Origin: Bombardia bombarda
Lineage: Eukaryota > Ascomycota > Sordariomycetes > Sordariales > Lasiosphaeriaceae
NCBI GenBank assembly: GCA_030512295.1
Contig: JAULSR010000005.1
Span: 2,108,001 to 2,172,000, forward strand
Direction of reading: 5' to 3'
DNA: 64,000 bases
Below, in pieces: positions 11,265 through 23,094 of this stretch. The translations under genes and the position numbers were made by a program. Position 1 is the first letter of the stretch. The number at the start of each line of letters is the position of its first letter. The notes under the pieces are model-generated. The model was not told the DNA's origin. It saw only the letters and a list, made by a program, of their open reading frames with translations, and did no database searches.

Positions 11265-11773
11265 TACACGGCTCCTGGACTGAATCCCACATTCAACGGA
11301 CGTTGTTAATGTAGAAACCTTTTTCAGCACCATACCTGTCTACTACAACGCACCACATAAGCAGATGACCATCAGTATACATAAAATAGTGTCTTTTTTC
11401 CAAGAACAAAAAAAATATCGCTCATCAAAAGTAGTCAACACGGATGAGCCGACAGGCCGGAGTATACGACATCATTGACACCCCAAACGCCATGCTACGA
11501 TGCCCAATGCTTTCCTGCCATCCTCCTCCCTTTTCGTGCCCCGATTTCGAAGGAAAGGCGGCTTTTATATATCTGTTAAAAATCAAAAAGAAAGAAAAAT
11601 TAGAGCAACCCAATGCTCGAGTCTAGTTAAAAATGCAGACAAGTCATGAGCTTGTCGTCTATCATCGCCGGTGCAAGCTACCCACCCAGCTCCTTTAACG
11701 CAGATAAGAATGCATAATAGGAAAAAAAGAATAAGAGAATCCCGCTCAGGTATCTGGCCCCAACCAAAACACT

Positions 11774-11845
11774 CCCCCCCCCCCCCTCTCTTTCTTTCGT
11801 TTTCTCTCCCTCTTTCTTTCTCTCTCTTTCCCCCTCTCGTGCAGC
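11774..11845. repeat. C13 run plus CT-rich tract
   Basis: Thirteen C residues are followed by (CT)n and TTTC runs. On the minus strand this is a purine-only GA/GGAAAG tract inside the probable 3' untranslated region of the phosphotransferase gene. Confidence 0.9.
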
Positions 11846-11860
11846 GAGCGACACACTCTC

Positions 11861-13497
11861 TCACTGCGTTTTCCTCCCATTCGCCGCCGCCTCCGCCGCC
11901 CTCTTATTCGCCATCTGCTTCTCGTGCGGAATCGTCAAGCAGTTGATGCCCAAAAAGTTGCAGATGCTCGTCGTCACCAGGTATGCCCAGCGCGAGTAGA
12001 CGACAAACGAGAAGACGAAATACGCCCACAGGTACGCGTGCTCGAGCTCGGCCGTTATGGGCTCGAACCCTAGCCGGGGCAGATTAGCAAAAAACGCGCC
12101 GCCGACTAGCGGCCACAGCATCACCGTCCAGTAGGGAAACGGCTGGCGCGTGAGGTGGGCCAGGATCATCTTGGTGGTCATGCGCCCAAACACGAAGCTC
12201 ATAGTGACGCAAAACAGCACCAGGTGGTTCTCCGACCGCAGCGTCGAGTGGGGGCTGTACAGCCAGGCGCCGATGCTGAGCGAGTAGATGGCCATGGGCG
12301 TCCACTCGAGGAAGATGGGCGCGACGGGCTGGCCGCGCGCGCGCCGCGCCTTGACCACGTTGAGCACGCAAAAGGGAATGTGCGTCAGCAGCAGCGATGA
12401 CGAGAGCAGCACAATCCAGATGTCGCGGAACGTCAGCTCGCCGATGAACTCGGCCGTGAGCCCGAACCAGCCACTCAACAAATAGATGCGGTCGCCCAGC
12501 AGGCCGATCATGGGCTCCGTCCAGATGCCCGGGCCGTAGTAGCCGCTGATCACCATCATGGCGCACGCGATCAGGATGCCCTCGGTCGGCCCGTTGATGA
12601 CGCCCAGGTAGAGCGTGTGCGTGTGGTACGTCTCCCAGGTGGAGAAGAACATGGGCAGGCAGGGGACCAGGGCGGTGAAGACGCCCGACTTGGAGGTGCC
12701 CAGCCCCATGGCCGCCGTCTCGAGCAGGCTGGCGAGCGTGCAGTTGAGGCTGTCGATGCCGTGGTCAAACAGCTCGCCCAGCCCGCTCGACGTGCCCGTC
12801 CGCCGCGCCTGCTTGCCGTCGATGTTGTCCATCGTCTGGTACATGAAGAGCCCGAAGGCGAAGCTGTAGTATAGCCATGAGGGGCCCTAGAAATGGTAGG
12901 TGGCGCGTGTCAGCCTGGAGCTGAACTGTCTCGTCGCATCGGCTTCGTCGCCGGCCGCCATGGTGTAGACTTACCGGTCCGGCCAAGTCTGGCATGTAGA
13001 TGACCAACAGCCCGACGTTTGCCAGGATGAAGAAGAAGCCCAGCAGGGTCACCATGTTCGGGGCCAGCCATAGCGGCAGGAGCTTGACAAAAGCATTCCA
13101 CTATGTTTGTTCTCGATTCTCAGCTCTGTGTTCCATCTTCTTGCGCGCGAGGGGAGGGGTGGGGGGCATGGAGGAGTTGGGAGGGCACCGGCTAGCATAC
13201 GTATGGCCTTAGGATGTAGTGCGAGATGGGCGACTTGTCGACGGCCGAGTACTGGTACGACTTGAGATGTATGAGCGCATCGTCGGATACGCACTCGGCA
13301 ATGGCTTGTTCTGCAGAGGCGGCATCAGCGTGTCAGCAAAGATGCAACTTGATCTCTCTCTCTCTCCCGTGGGCGGCGGAGTAGGACAGCTCATGTAGGT
13401 AGGCAGGCATATTATTGCACACACAAAAGGCGGGGTGGAGGCTAAGTCAAGGTATGGTAGGGGGAGCACACGCACTATTGTTACTGGTGGTAGCCAT
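11861..13497 (-). CDS. Choline/ethanolamine phosphotransferase (CDP-alcohol phosphatidyltransferase)
   Basis: Four coding exons: 13476-13497, 13201-13310, 12975-13100 and 11861-12886, giving 427 residues. The 22-base first exon (MATTSNN plus one base) is inferred: it begins with a good ATG, ends at GTGCGT, and joins in phase to CTGCAG/AACAAGCC. The protein then reads LIHLKSYQYSAVDKSPISHY and WNAFVKLLPLWLAPNMVTLL, typical of the yeast Cpt1/Ept1 family. The signature DG(x)2AR(x)8G(x)3D(x)3D is complete at residues 109-131. Seven or more hydrophobic spans follow. The enzyme catalyses the last Kennedy-pathway step, transfer of phosphocholine or phosphoethanolamine from CDP-alcohol to diacylglycerol, in ER membranes. 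Choline versus ethanolamine preference cannot be told by eye. The family call is very secure; the first exon is less so. Confidence 0.9.
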
Positions 13498-15170
13498 TGT
13501 CTGGCTGGTGTTGGGGGGTTGGGTTTTCTGCCTGCCGGTAGATACGATACTCGGTACGTCTGCTGGGTACGGATGGGTACAAGTAGTATTGCAGCGCTCT
13601 CTGGAGAGCTTTCCTAGACAACGACCAGGAGAAATCGCGGATCGGGAGACAGAAAACTAAAACGGTTATTGTTGAGACATGGTTGGAGCGATGGGAGGCG
13701 GGCGGCGGCAAGAAGGGGGAAAGGGGAGAAAATTGTTTTAGCGGTGTCGGCTGCCACCAGCAGGAACCCGGATGGCTAGTCGGGACGGAGACTGGACCTG
13801 GACCTGGAGAAGTCACTATTTCAATCTCATCTTGCAAATTGAGCAGCACACCCTGCGGTTCCACATGTGCGAGTTAGGCCGAACCTGGCCTGTTTGGAGG
13901 CGTCCTATTATCGAGTGCTACGTAAGGGCAAACTGCACATTTTACTAGTGTCCATCTGGGGATTGATTGTATGGATGGGCCCAGTGACGAACGAACGGCA
14001 CTCGAAAATAAGTTCCGACAGTTGTTGAGGAACGTCGCGGGGCTACGGTACCTAGCTACCTAACGTGGATCCTGATCCCAACAGAGAGAGGGGCGGCAGT
14101 GCCAGCTGTCCAAGGTCTCTAGTACAGGCATCTACCGGCGCCTATGGTCTTGGCTGTTAGTGGTACAATACGCAATGAGCAACGTCGTTATACCAAAGAA
14201 TCAGATTGGCACTAACAGAATGTACCCTTTCCTGCACGGACCTATGGCACATCAGTACTTGCCCACCAGCACAAAATCCTCCAACGAGACCCCCAAACTT
14301 CAAATGCTTTGACACGTGAAAGCCGATTACCCCCAACGCCATTGGAAGCTATCAGAAAGGATCATGCCTGACAAGCAACGGTTCAATGTGCAATGGAAGT
14401 TTCTATCCCACGTCCTCAGCAGCCAAAACATCAAACCGTGTGTAAGAGAACCAGGATAGCAAGGCAGTCTAGTCATGGGTACTTCTGAGGTACCTAAGGT
14501 AGTTTATCAGGACCAACGTTGCTTTCTCAGGGGTCAAAATCATCAGACTAGAGAACCAAACGTATCACATTATATTTCACCTTGGGACGTGCTACACAGG
14601 TTGACATATAATTTATCCAAGTCCTCTCCAGTATGACAACTTGGTCTTTTTGTGAGGAGATGCTGACATAGGTACCCAGAAGGTCTTGGGGTGGTGAGGG
14701 TCGGGTTGTTGCCAGACTTCTTGCTCCATGCTGCACCCACGTACGCTGCATGTACAACGTCGGCAGCCACCCCAGTACCCAGGTTACACTGCACCCTAAA
14801 TCACCAATTTACTACGTGTATCAGACTCCCAAGGGTTTTAATGATTTTTTGTAGGTTGGTTAAGTATTAAAGTATTGATTATAGATTAACAGCCTGGATT
14901 GTATCCGAAGTCATAATAAGTAGGTAGTCCCCGATGCTTTGTTGTTTTCCCGGCCCATTCCCAACGATAATGCGATGCCGACGCACCCAGAGACCAAGCA
15001 AACACACGCTAGAAAACGCCCCTGTCGTACCGCAACCCAAGGTAAAACATAGTCTCGATCCTGAATAAATCACTTCAACTTAGAAGTTCCAATATGCGGA
15101 ATCGCAACTCCCAAATATCATCCACGGGCCGTCCCCCTACCCTAAATAATTCCTCATGGCACGCGCCCAT
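13498..15170. other. Intergenic spacer, no supported gene
   Basis: This is 1.7 kb between two minus-strand genes: the phosphotransferase promoter is at its left end and the 3' flank of the DUF7707 gene at its right end. GAGGTACCTAAGGTAG near 14486-14501 is one of the dispersed GGTACC/CCTAGG-type palindromes. Short open frames lack family features. Confidence 0.5.
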
Positions 15171-15956
15171 CTACAGCATCATAGCGAACCCAGCAAACAT
15201 GCTGGCCAACACCACTGCGAGGCCATACGCGCTTCCCATCTCCAATGCCATGGCGCCCGAGTTAGTCGTCGACGACGAAGAGGCATCGTCTGTGGTCTGG
15301 CTGCCGCTGCTGCTGCCGCTGCTGCTGCCACCACCCAGGCCGTTGAAGACCTGGTTGCTGGTCGTGCTGGCGGCGGTGCTGGACGTTGACGTCATGGTCG
15401 TGCTCGTGGTGGTGTTGGCTCTCGTCGGTCTCTGCGCACCGCAAGGGTGTTGCTGGCGGCAGTTGCTCGAGCATGTGTTGTCGTAGGGGCCGCAGTTGGT
15501 GACGCACTGGTTGCCCCACTCCTGGCACACGTGGTAGGGCAGGGTCAGGGAGTACTCCGACACGTTGGGTTGCTGATTGTTGCCGCAGAGGCAGCCGTAG
15601 GTCAAGGTTTCCTTTTACGCATATGCATGTTAGTTAACGTACAGGCAGTGGTGGCTTGCTGGACCCTCCCTCCTCCACTTTGCACATGGTGGGATAGAGA
15701 GACGTACCGCATCACACGAGTTGTCAAGGGTCGTGTGGGGTTCGAATTGCTGGCAGATAAGAGGGCAGGTGCTCCTCTCGTCATTGCACCAGGACACTGA
15801 GTCGTGACTAGGTAAGCTTCATGTTTGATGCTAATGCATGGGGGAGTCGAGCCTACTTCTGGTGGCGAGGGGAACGGTCGACGGAACGACGTAGTAGTCA
15901 GCCGAAACGACGATAGCACTAGTAAGCGCCAGGACAGCGGTTCTGAACAAAACCAT
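15171..15956 (-). CDS. GPI-anchored cysteine-rich secreted protein (DUF7707 family)
   Basis: Three exons, 15857-15956, 15708-15796 and 15171-15611, sum in phase to 209 residues. A signal peptide (MVLFRTAVLALTSAIVVSA) leads. A short Cys-rich domain is split over exons 2 and 3: SWCNDERSTCPLIC, then ETLTYGCLCGNN, LPYHVCQEWGNQC and CSSNC. That is the fungal DUF7707 pattern (W-C, CP-IC, ET-TY-C-C, CQ-W--QC). A Ser/Thr/Gly-rich stalk follows, then a hydrophobic C-terminus (LAVVLASMFAGFAMML) after small residues, as expected for a GPI anchor. The function of the family is not known; surface or wall location is inferred. The exon 1 donor (GTAGGC) is somewhat weak, so that boundary is the least certain. 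Confidence 0.82.
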
Positions 15957-16978
15957 GATGGGCGGTAGGTTTGTTGTGGTGTTTGGGAGTGCTCGAACTA
16001 TGGCGACAAACACGGATATGTGAGCAACTTGGACTCTAACAAGGCACCAGGGGCCACAAGCACAGGGTTGCCCCAGACACGGGCTGGATTTTACATGCCA
16101 ATGGCACAACCACACTCATGTCAACTTACTCGTTTTCCAGGCCCGAGTACTGAGAGGCGGAAGAGGACGGATGGGTGACTCGTCGAATTGATGTAGTATC
16201 GGTCAGGGAATGGCGAGTTGATAACGACGGGGAGAAGACGCGACTACGGACGGTCAAAGGGATCTGGCTGGTATAAAGAAGCAAATATAAACAAACGAAG
16301 GCAAAGATATTATAAGACTAACTCTCCCAACAAGATTGCGGTTCGAGCGAGTGAGAGCACGCAACCCGGAGAGAAGAGAGGTTGTAGAAAGCGACAGACA
16401 GGTGATAGTTAACCGTTTAAGAGGAGTGCAAAGGGTGAAATGAATGAGAGGAGCTCATAGGTCGTGGAAATGAAAAAAAGGAGCCTAGGGTGTCCCACTC
16501 CCACCCCGGACGCTGGCCATGTCGAGCCACGCCCACGCTCCACGCTGGCCGGGCTCCCGAGGTCAGAGTGCAATTCCACCGCCCCAGCCAAGCTTCCTGA
16601 TAGGCCTGGGCCGTCCGCCATCCCAGCCATCCCTGGAATGCAGGGGTAGCTATGTAGCCCACTCTGTCTCCACACCAGAGCTCTCGCCCCTGACCCATCC
16701 AATCAAGGGGTCTCGGGCAATTGAGAGAGCATTGCATGTTGGATCTGTGTCCATTTCTCGTGTTGTACGCATGCACAATCAACATAAATTCAATACTCTC
16801 GACCACTCCAGACGTCAAAACCAGATCCATCACGAGAAAAGCCGCTGCGGGCTATGCATTTGGGCTTCAAATTCTTGCCCCGACCTGCTGTGTCATCCCA
16901 AGTTGGACTAGCTTACACAGTAAGTTACCCGAGCCGAGTGGCAGGCCGCATGGCAGCAGACCGAGCCCGAGCCCAACC

Positions 16979-16994
16979 TTTTTTTTTTTTTTTT
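16979..16994. repeat. Poly-T run (16)
   Basis: Sixteen T residues are followed by GATTTTTTGATTTT, a simple-sequence tract in a spacer. Confidence 0.95.
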
Positions 16995-19421
16995 GATTTT
17001 TTGATTTTGGCGTTGCGGCACCTGCCGGATGACCGCTTGAGCCGCCTCACTTTCTATATAACTGACCTCCAGGAATGAAAGCGGCTGGGCTCGACACCAG
17101 CATAGGAATCCCTTTCAGCTTCACAACGCGGGGCCATTACAGAGTACGAATAATGGGCGGTGGTTGGCACGTAAGTAGAGACACACAAGACTCCCGTCCT
17201 ATTTTTATCACTGTACATACTTGAATGGGTGCAGCACATATTTAAGCTTCACGGTATCCATTATCTACGCACGAGGATGGGCGGGCCGCCCCACCAATGC
17301 CCGGATACGCCTACGACAGTGACAAGCTTGTCTTGATACCATCAATGACGTGCACTTCATAAACTCGTGTTCTCCAGACCAGATGCGGGGTCTAGGTTCT
17401 CTATCTCGTGTTCGTCGTGCAAGTGACCACACCTACACTACTTCGGACAGACTAACCCCCCATCAAAGAGTGGCGGCCACTGGATTGATCGCTATAACTG
17501 GGCTACGACTTACACGCCAGGCAAGTGGTCCTGCACAATTGCGGAGTTGTGGGCTGCTGCGGCTTCCTCAACCCAACCATTTCTCTTTTGATGCAAAGGC
17601 TCCCGCAAAACATTGGGCCGTTTGAACTGCAGTAGTTGACCACCGCCACATCCTGCACCGAGCTTGAAACAGCGCCGCAAAATACGAATGATCATGCAGC
17701 GAAACGCATGATATGTAATGGAGGAAAAAAAAATTCATGTTCTCAGCAACGCTATGTCTCACGGCCCTCGCTTCCCAGCCCGTCATCTAGGAAAGGCTTA
17801 GGGGAAATACCGCTTGTCTCAAACGCCCTCGTCCGGCGTACCGAACGGGCGATGATCTGAGTGCTGATCACTAAGATCGACACCAGGCCCCTTGATCTTC
17901 ATTGTGAGAAAGCCTCGAGGAAGCCTGGAACCCTTGGACAAAAATGCAGGACAGACTACCTAAGCATCACAGAGGCCGCTCAAATTCGTTCGCCAAAGTA
18001 CAGCATCGGGCAATAACTCTCACAACAACCCCATTATTGCGATTCTGACATGGCTCGCACCTTCGACCTTTCGCAATCTGCTGCGCCCACCATCTCACAA
18101 TCAACAGCCCCGCTGTTAATGGAATTTATTTTCTTCACCTTAAATTTCCGGGGGGACTTGTCTCATAACAGACCCGCGGCCGTGGGTACAGTGACCAAAC
18201 TGTCCGGCGGAAAACCCGGGATTGTCGCGAGACCTGTTGCCCCATGATGTACCACCATCGTTTGCCATATTATAAATAAGGTTCACTAACAGCAGTACAT
18301 CGATGACCTCAGAACGACTTGTCATGCTCAGTATACGCCATCCTTCAGCACTTGTGGTCATAGACCAGCCTCTAATTAACCTCGGCACAATTGTGCTTCA
18401 CACGAATAGAGGCAGGATTTAAAAGCGTACGTTTTTGACCTCTGCGTCGAAATGTGCTTATTATAATCACTAATATATTCGTAACTCGCAATTCCAGACT
18501 CAAGAGACTGAGCAATACACTAGAAGCGGCGTCGTTGGATGACTGACAACTTTGTATTATTGACATGGCCTAGGGTGATCCCAATGTGGGGCTTTCTTCT
18601 GGATGTTGGGCCGCCCCGCGCAATGAGAACTGCCATTCTGTCTGTGCGCAACTCGGCCTAATCCAGATCTAGGTGGATTCAAGATTACCAGGTACACACC
18701 GAGACACCCTTGAGGCCGAAAAGGAGTCGGTCTCTCGAGGAGCTTTAACTTGGTGAAGCATGGCTATGATGCAGGCGAGATTGTTTACGCTGGATTATAG
18801 TATTTGAGCTCTGTTGTACGTATTTCTGTGAATTGCTTCGGTCAACTATATTTGTATACATTGCTCTTTTGCTTGGTTCAAAGAGACGCCTTCTTTTTCT
18901 TTGGTCCAGAAGTGGCGGAGCTCCCGCCTTGGCGGCCCGGCGCATTCGTTGTCAGACAGACAAGCCGCCATGACGAATTGACGATGGCTCCAATGGAAGT
19001 GGGCTAGCATAGATAACGAATAACATTGGCTTCTTTTTCTCTCAATTGCGATCTGAACTGACTGGTGTAATGTTTTGTACCTAGACGGACCTCTTTTCGA
19101 GATACTTGCCTCCAATAATTTCCTGTTACACCTCGAATCGACCGCAGGATTTAGAAAATCGACTCAATTACGCACACTCTTACATTGGCCAAGGCGACCT
19201 ACGTAACACGCCAAAGAAAAAACGACGTTGGAAATAACCTACCCACTCACGATCTCCGGTCAACCTCGCCCCCGCAACCCACCTAAAAACACGCGCGCAT
19301 AACCAAGGAAAACAAAACGCGCCCATTCTCCCTAGTTTATTTCTTACCTTTCGGTCTACGCGAGCGCAAAGCAATCCACCCGCGCCGCGCATTGTGTCCC
19401 GCATCCACCTTCAACCTTCCG

Positions 19422-19430
19422 ATGGCTTGA
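19422..19430 (+). promoter_or_regulatory. Minimal uORF abutting the PX gene start
   Basis: ATG GCT TGA ends exactly one base before the ATG of the PX-domain gene at 19431. If the transcript leader includes it, ribosomes would terminate directly next to the main start. This is seen in sequence; translational effect is inference. Confidence 0.5.
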
Positions 19431-20424
19431 ATGGCGTCAGAGATTGAAAACCAGCCCCGGCAACCGCACCGCCCCGCTGTCGCCGCCGTCTCGTGGAATG
19501 GGGCCGCCGCTGCCACGACCTCCTCCAAAGCCCCCGGGTCGCCGGTAGCGAACGGGGAGTCGACAGCAACAACAGCAGCAGTCACCGAGCATTCGCCCCC
19601 CGCGCCTTTGTTCGCAGACGATGCGACAGCGACGACTACAGGCCAGTCCGCATCAGATGACGGCGCGTCCGAGCACACCGCCACCACCACCACCACTACT
19701 ACTACATCTCCGACGGTGACGTCGCCACCCTACTGGGCACTTGGGCATGGGCAAGGGGGATCTGAACACAGCCACCATGGCCATAGCCATGGACACGGGC
19801 ACGGCCGCGCCCTCTCCAACATGTCGGCCGAGAGCGTCCTCCCGCCCGACGCCATCACGCTGCAGGACAACGAGTACGACGACGGGCCCGACGGCAGCAA
19901 CTTCTACGGGCGAGACCGCAACCGCGCGTGCTGGGCCAAGAGCGTGAATATCACGGACTACGTGCTGGTGAATGGGAGCACGACCAACATTGGCGCGTTT
20001 GTGGTATGGAATATCAAGGTGGAGACGTTGAATGTAGGTTAAACGGGTGTGGGAAGCTGTGGTGGTGCTGCTGGATAATAAATGTGGCCAATGACTGACT
20101 TGTTCGCATTCAGGGCTCGTACATGAACATAAGGAAGCGATACTCGGAATTCGACGATCTTAGGAGCCGGCTGGTGCAGACGTTTCCGAGTTTCGAGGCT
20201 GCCGTGCCGGTGCTGCCGCCCAAGAGCGTGATTTCAAAGTTCCGGCCCAAGTTTCTCGAAAAGAGAAGGGCGGGGCTGCAGTACTTCTTGAAGTAAGCAA
20301 GCATCTTGATGAATCTAGTATTTTTGTCGGTTGATCACTAATGGTGCTTTGTTGCCCCAGCTGCATAATGCTCAACCCAGAGTTCTCTGGCTCTCCGGTC
20401 CTCAAGGAGTTTCTATTCTCATGA
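19431..20424 (+). CDS. PX-domain protein, Ypt35-like
   Basis: Three exons, 19431-20033, 20114-20292 and 20361-20424, give 281 residues with all phases consistent. Residues 1-130 are low-complexity (Ala/Thr/Ser, His-Gly-rich near 105-125). From residue about 155 a compact PX domain follows: ACWAKSVNITDYVLVNG, then RKRYSEFDDLRSRL with the phosphoinositide-binding Arg-Arg/Lys-Tyr motif, PVLPPKS, KFLEKRRAGLQYFLN and a C-terminal LNPEFSGSPVLKEFL. The stop follows directly after the domain, as in yeast Ypt35, an endosomal/vacuolar PI3P-binding protein that recruits Vps13. A general sorting nexin is unlikely because no BAR or other domain follows. Ortholog identity is inferred from architecture. Confidence 0.82.
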
Positions 20425-21545
20425 ACATAACAGGTCAGGTCAGGGAAGACCGGCTAGTACATATACATGTATATCACACATAATACTTTCTAAAGCAATA
20501 ATACTAATCTTTGAAGATGACGACCCCCATGACTTGACCTGGCGGGCGGGCTTGTTGTTGTGTATGTGGAAGGGTGGAGCGAAAAGGGGCAGAACAAAAC
20601 AGTTCAACAGGCAAATTTCTATGATGGTACAGCGCAACTCGATGCTGAGTCTCGTCGGATTGAGGTCAGGTAGAGAGCGTCAAGGCTGATAATGGTGGCG
20701 TGACTTTACCTAGCTCGAGCCTATGTGTTTCGACAAGAGATTTCGTGGCTTATTGTCGAATTTTGGGGACACGAGCTCAGGGGGTAGTCAACAATGGCTT
20801 GCTGTTCAGGTGTGCTGAGATGGTGGACGAGTGCGTTGATGTTCCCATCGAACAAGAGGGAAGGGTTAGGGTTCAGCACTATGCTCCCTGTTGTTTTAAC
20901 CTGAAGTTGCCTACAAGACTACCTAGGCAGTACCTAACTATTCGACCAGTATGGCAGTATAAATTCTTCCGAGTACGAATATAGAATGTCCCCAATTATT
21001 TGCCTTTACGAAGCCGCGTATAGCGCTCATGAGCAGATAGCCATTGGATTGAAGGCCGTCCGGGCGAGGACCGATGGACGATGAGCGATGGACGATGGCC
21101 GATAGCCGACCCGTTTTCGGCGTTTGGGCGGCATCGCCGAAACGCTGGGCAAGGCTTTTGAGCCGGTTTCAGACACTAATCGGCGTTAAATCCCGCCAAG
21201 ACGTTTCTTCTATAACCGCAGCCACATACAGGAGATAGCTGTACGCTTTCCGGTCCCTTTGCGCTGTATAGGAGAATGATTCCATACGCCGTACCCTGAT
21301 CTACCCTCTCGCAACACCACAGGAGCATCATGATCTGATATCACGGAGCTCTCTGTATCCCCGTGAACATGGCGCGCCGGGGTTAAGTGCCCGGATTTTG
21401 CATGCCGTCCGTCCCGGGCCTCATTTAATGAACACTCCAGAAATGTAATATATAAAGCAGAGCCGATGGTCCTCAACACTCATCAGGCATCATCACCACC
21501 ATCAACATTACAGGAAACTACTTTTAGCCTTCAAAACTTTTAAAA
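20425..21545. other. Intergenic spacer upstream of the SDR gene
   Basis: It holds the 3' flank of the PX gene and the promoter of the dehydrogenase gene. A cluster of imperfect GATGGACGATG repeats lies at 21072-21100. The open frame 20700-20984 has no family features. Confidence 0.5.
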
Positions 21546-22503
21546 ATGGCTGATATCGTCTGGTTTATCACCGCCACCTCAAGTGGCTTCGGCAAAGCCA
21601 TCGCCCAAGAGGGCCTGCGCCGCGGTCACAAGGTGATTGCGACGGCGCGCGACTCGTCCAAGCTCGGCGAGCTCAAGGCAGCCGGCGCCGTCGTCATGGA
21701 TCTTGATGTCACCAGCGACGAAGAGACACTCTCAGCCAAGCTGGCCGAGGCCAACGCCATCTACGGCAAGATCACCCACGTCGTCAACCCGGCCGGGTAC
21801 ATCCTGGAGGGAGCCATCGAGGAGGCGAGGCAAGTTTACAAACCCGATTCTTTTTCTGCACAAGACTCAAAAACTGACCTGATCGATACACAGCCAGAAA
21901 GAAGTCCTCGCACACTTCAACACCAACGTCTTTGGCACCTTCAACATGGCCCGTGCAGCGGTGCCCCATCTCCGCGAGGCAGCCAAGACCGGCACGCACG
22001 TCGCGCTGGCCAACTTTGGTAGCCTGGGTAGCTGGTGGTCCGGGCCGGCGGTGGCGCACTACTGCAGCACAAAATACGCGGTGACGGGGCTGTCGGAGGG
22101 TCTGGTGGACGAGCTGAAGCCGTTCGGGATCGACGTGTGCGTGGTCGAGCCCGGCTACACGCGGACGGGGTTCCTGGCCACGGGGGCGGCCAACGGCGAC
22201 AGCAGCGCAGATCATCGGGTGCAGACGAAGCGCGTCCTACCCGTGTACGACGGCACGCCCGTCGAGGCCGTCCGCAACGCCATGAACGCCTACAACGGGA
22301 ACCAGCCCAGTGATGTGGACAAGTGCGCTAAGCTGATTGTCGATGTCTTGACCAAGACGGGCGTGGCCGAGGGCAAGGAGGTGCCGGTGAGGTTGCCGCT
22401 GGGCGAGGATACGGTCGCGACGATACGCAAGAAGTGCGAGGACACGCTGAAGTTGGTGGCCGAGTGGGAGGCTGTTTCGGTGGCGACGGGGTTTGATGTT
22501 TAA
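21546..22503 (+). CDS. Short-chain dehydrogenase/reductase with a GC-AG intron
   Basis: Two exons, 21546-21829 and 21894-22503, make 297 residues. The 64-base intron begins AG/GCAAGT and ends ACACAG; no GT donor keeps the frame. The Rossmann start reads ITATSSGFGKAIA (residues 8-20), where the usual first Gly of TGxxxGxG is Ala10. DLDVTS is at 52-57. The NNAG motif is NPAG at 81-84, keeping the first Asn. The catalytic pair is Tyr151 and Lys155 (HYCSTKYAVTG), with candidate Ser138 or Ser141 before it. TARD after beta-2 suggests NADP(H). The enzyme is a classical cytosolic oxidoreductase; the substrate cannot be inferred. No pathway partner genes lie next to it, so it is not part of an obvious cluster. 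Confidence 0.88.
21830..21893 (+). other. GC-AG intron of the SDR gene
   Basis: The donor is GCAAGT preceded by AG, the strong form that GC donors usually need, and the acceptor is CACAG. An ACTGAC branch-like site lies 14-19 bases before the acceptor. Removal restores EEASQKEVLAHFN, a standard SDR helix. Confidence 0.85.
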
Positions 22504-23094
22504 GAGAAAGTGCAGGACGACAAGATATATTGTTTGAATGTCTCCCTGTATTCTACAGTAGGTAGTTATAAAAATTGTTACACTTGTGCCACTCCGGGGT
22601 CCCTGCCCTCGGCCCCGCCCTGCCGCTGTCGCATTCCCGGGCGGGTCTGGTTCCTTGAAGATTGGTACCTAGGTATGGAGAGCTATGGGTGGGCAAATGA
22701 CGTCATCTACAACTGTAAAGAAATGGTATTTGGCCTTAGACAAACCGTTTGATTGAGTCTAATCAGCACCTTGCCAAGACATCCAGCCCATCCACCTTCT
22801 GGCTTCTACCCACCCAGGTAACCGACGAACGGCATGCGATGCCGTACGTGTAGGAGGTAGCCAACGTTAATAAATCCTGGATGCAGGTATGCAGGATGGC
22901 TGGTGCTATATCCTGTAGTGTGGGTAGTCTACCTAGAATAGACAGAAGGAATGGAATGGCCCAACTAGCCGCACTGCCCCTTCCATCATCTTGTCAGGAT
23001 CGAACCATCCCCAAAATATGACAATTTTCCTTCCAAATACCTAGTCTCAAAACACCAGTTTATATCTGTCATAACGTACGTATCGTGCTTTTTA
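22504..23094. other. Intergenic spacer
   Basis: This is the 3' flank of the SDR gene and the promoter of the IQM-type gene. It has several TACCTAGG-like motifs (22665-22675, 22929-22936) and no supported gene. Confidence 0.5.

Larger units (their letters stand above)
10934..11860. other. Intergenic spacer with simple repeats
   Basis: It contains the upstream region of the glutaminyl cyclase gene, a TA repeat at 11240-11264, and a 13-C run at 11774-11786 followed by a long CT/TTTC pyrimidine tract up to about 11840, which abuts the stop codon of the next minus-strand gene. No gene is supported. Confidence 0.6.
15957..19430. other. Long divergent intergenic region, no supported gene
   Basis: This is 3.5 kb between the divergently transcribed DUF7707 and PX genes. 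A 16-T run lies at 16979-16994. Bases 16200-16420 are purine-rich on the plus strand and probably belong to the upstream or leader region of the DUF7707 gene. Open frames at 16409-16911, 17350-17860 and 18745-19115 have no family, no plausible splicing partners and overlap each other on both strands, so they are treated as chance. I see no terminal inverted repeats or transposase remnants. Confidence 0.5.

Noticed and set aside
17350..19115. Possible RIP-mutated transposon in the divergent spacer
   Set aside because: No strong AT bias or TpA excess is visible by eye, and no terminal repeats or transposase motifs were found. A computed RIP index would settle it.
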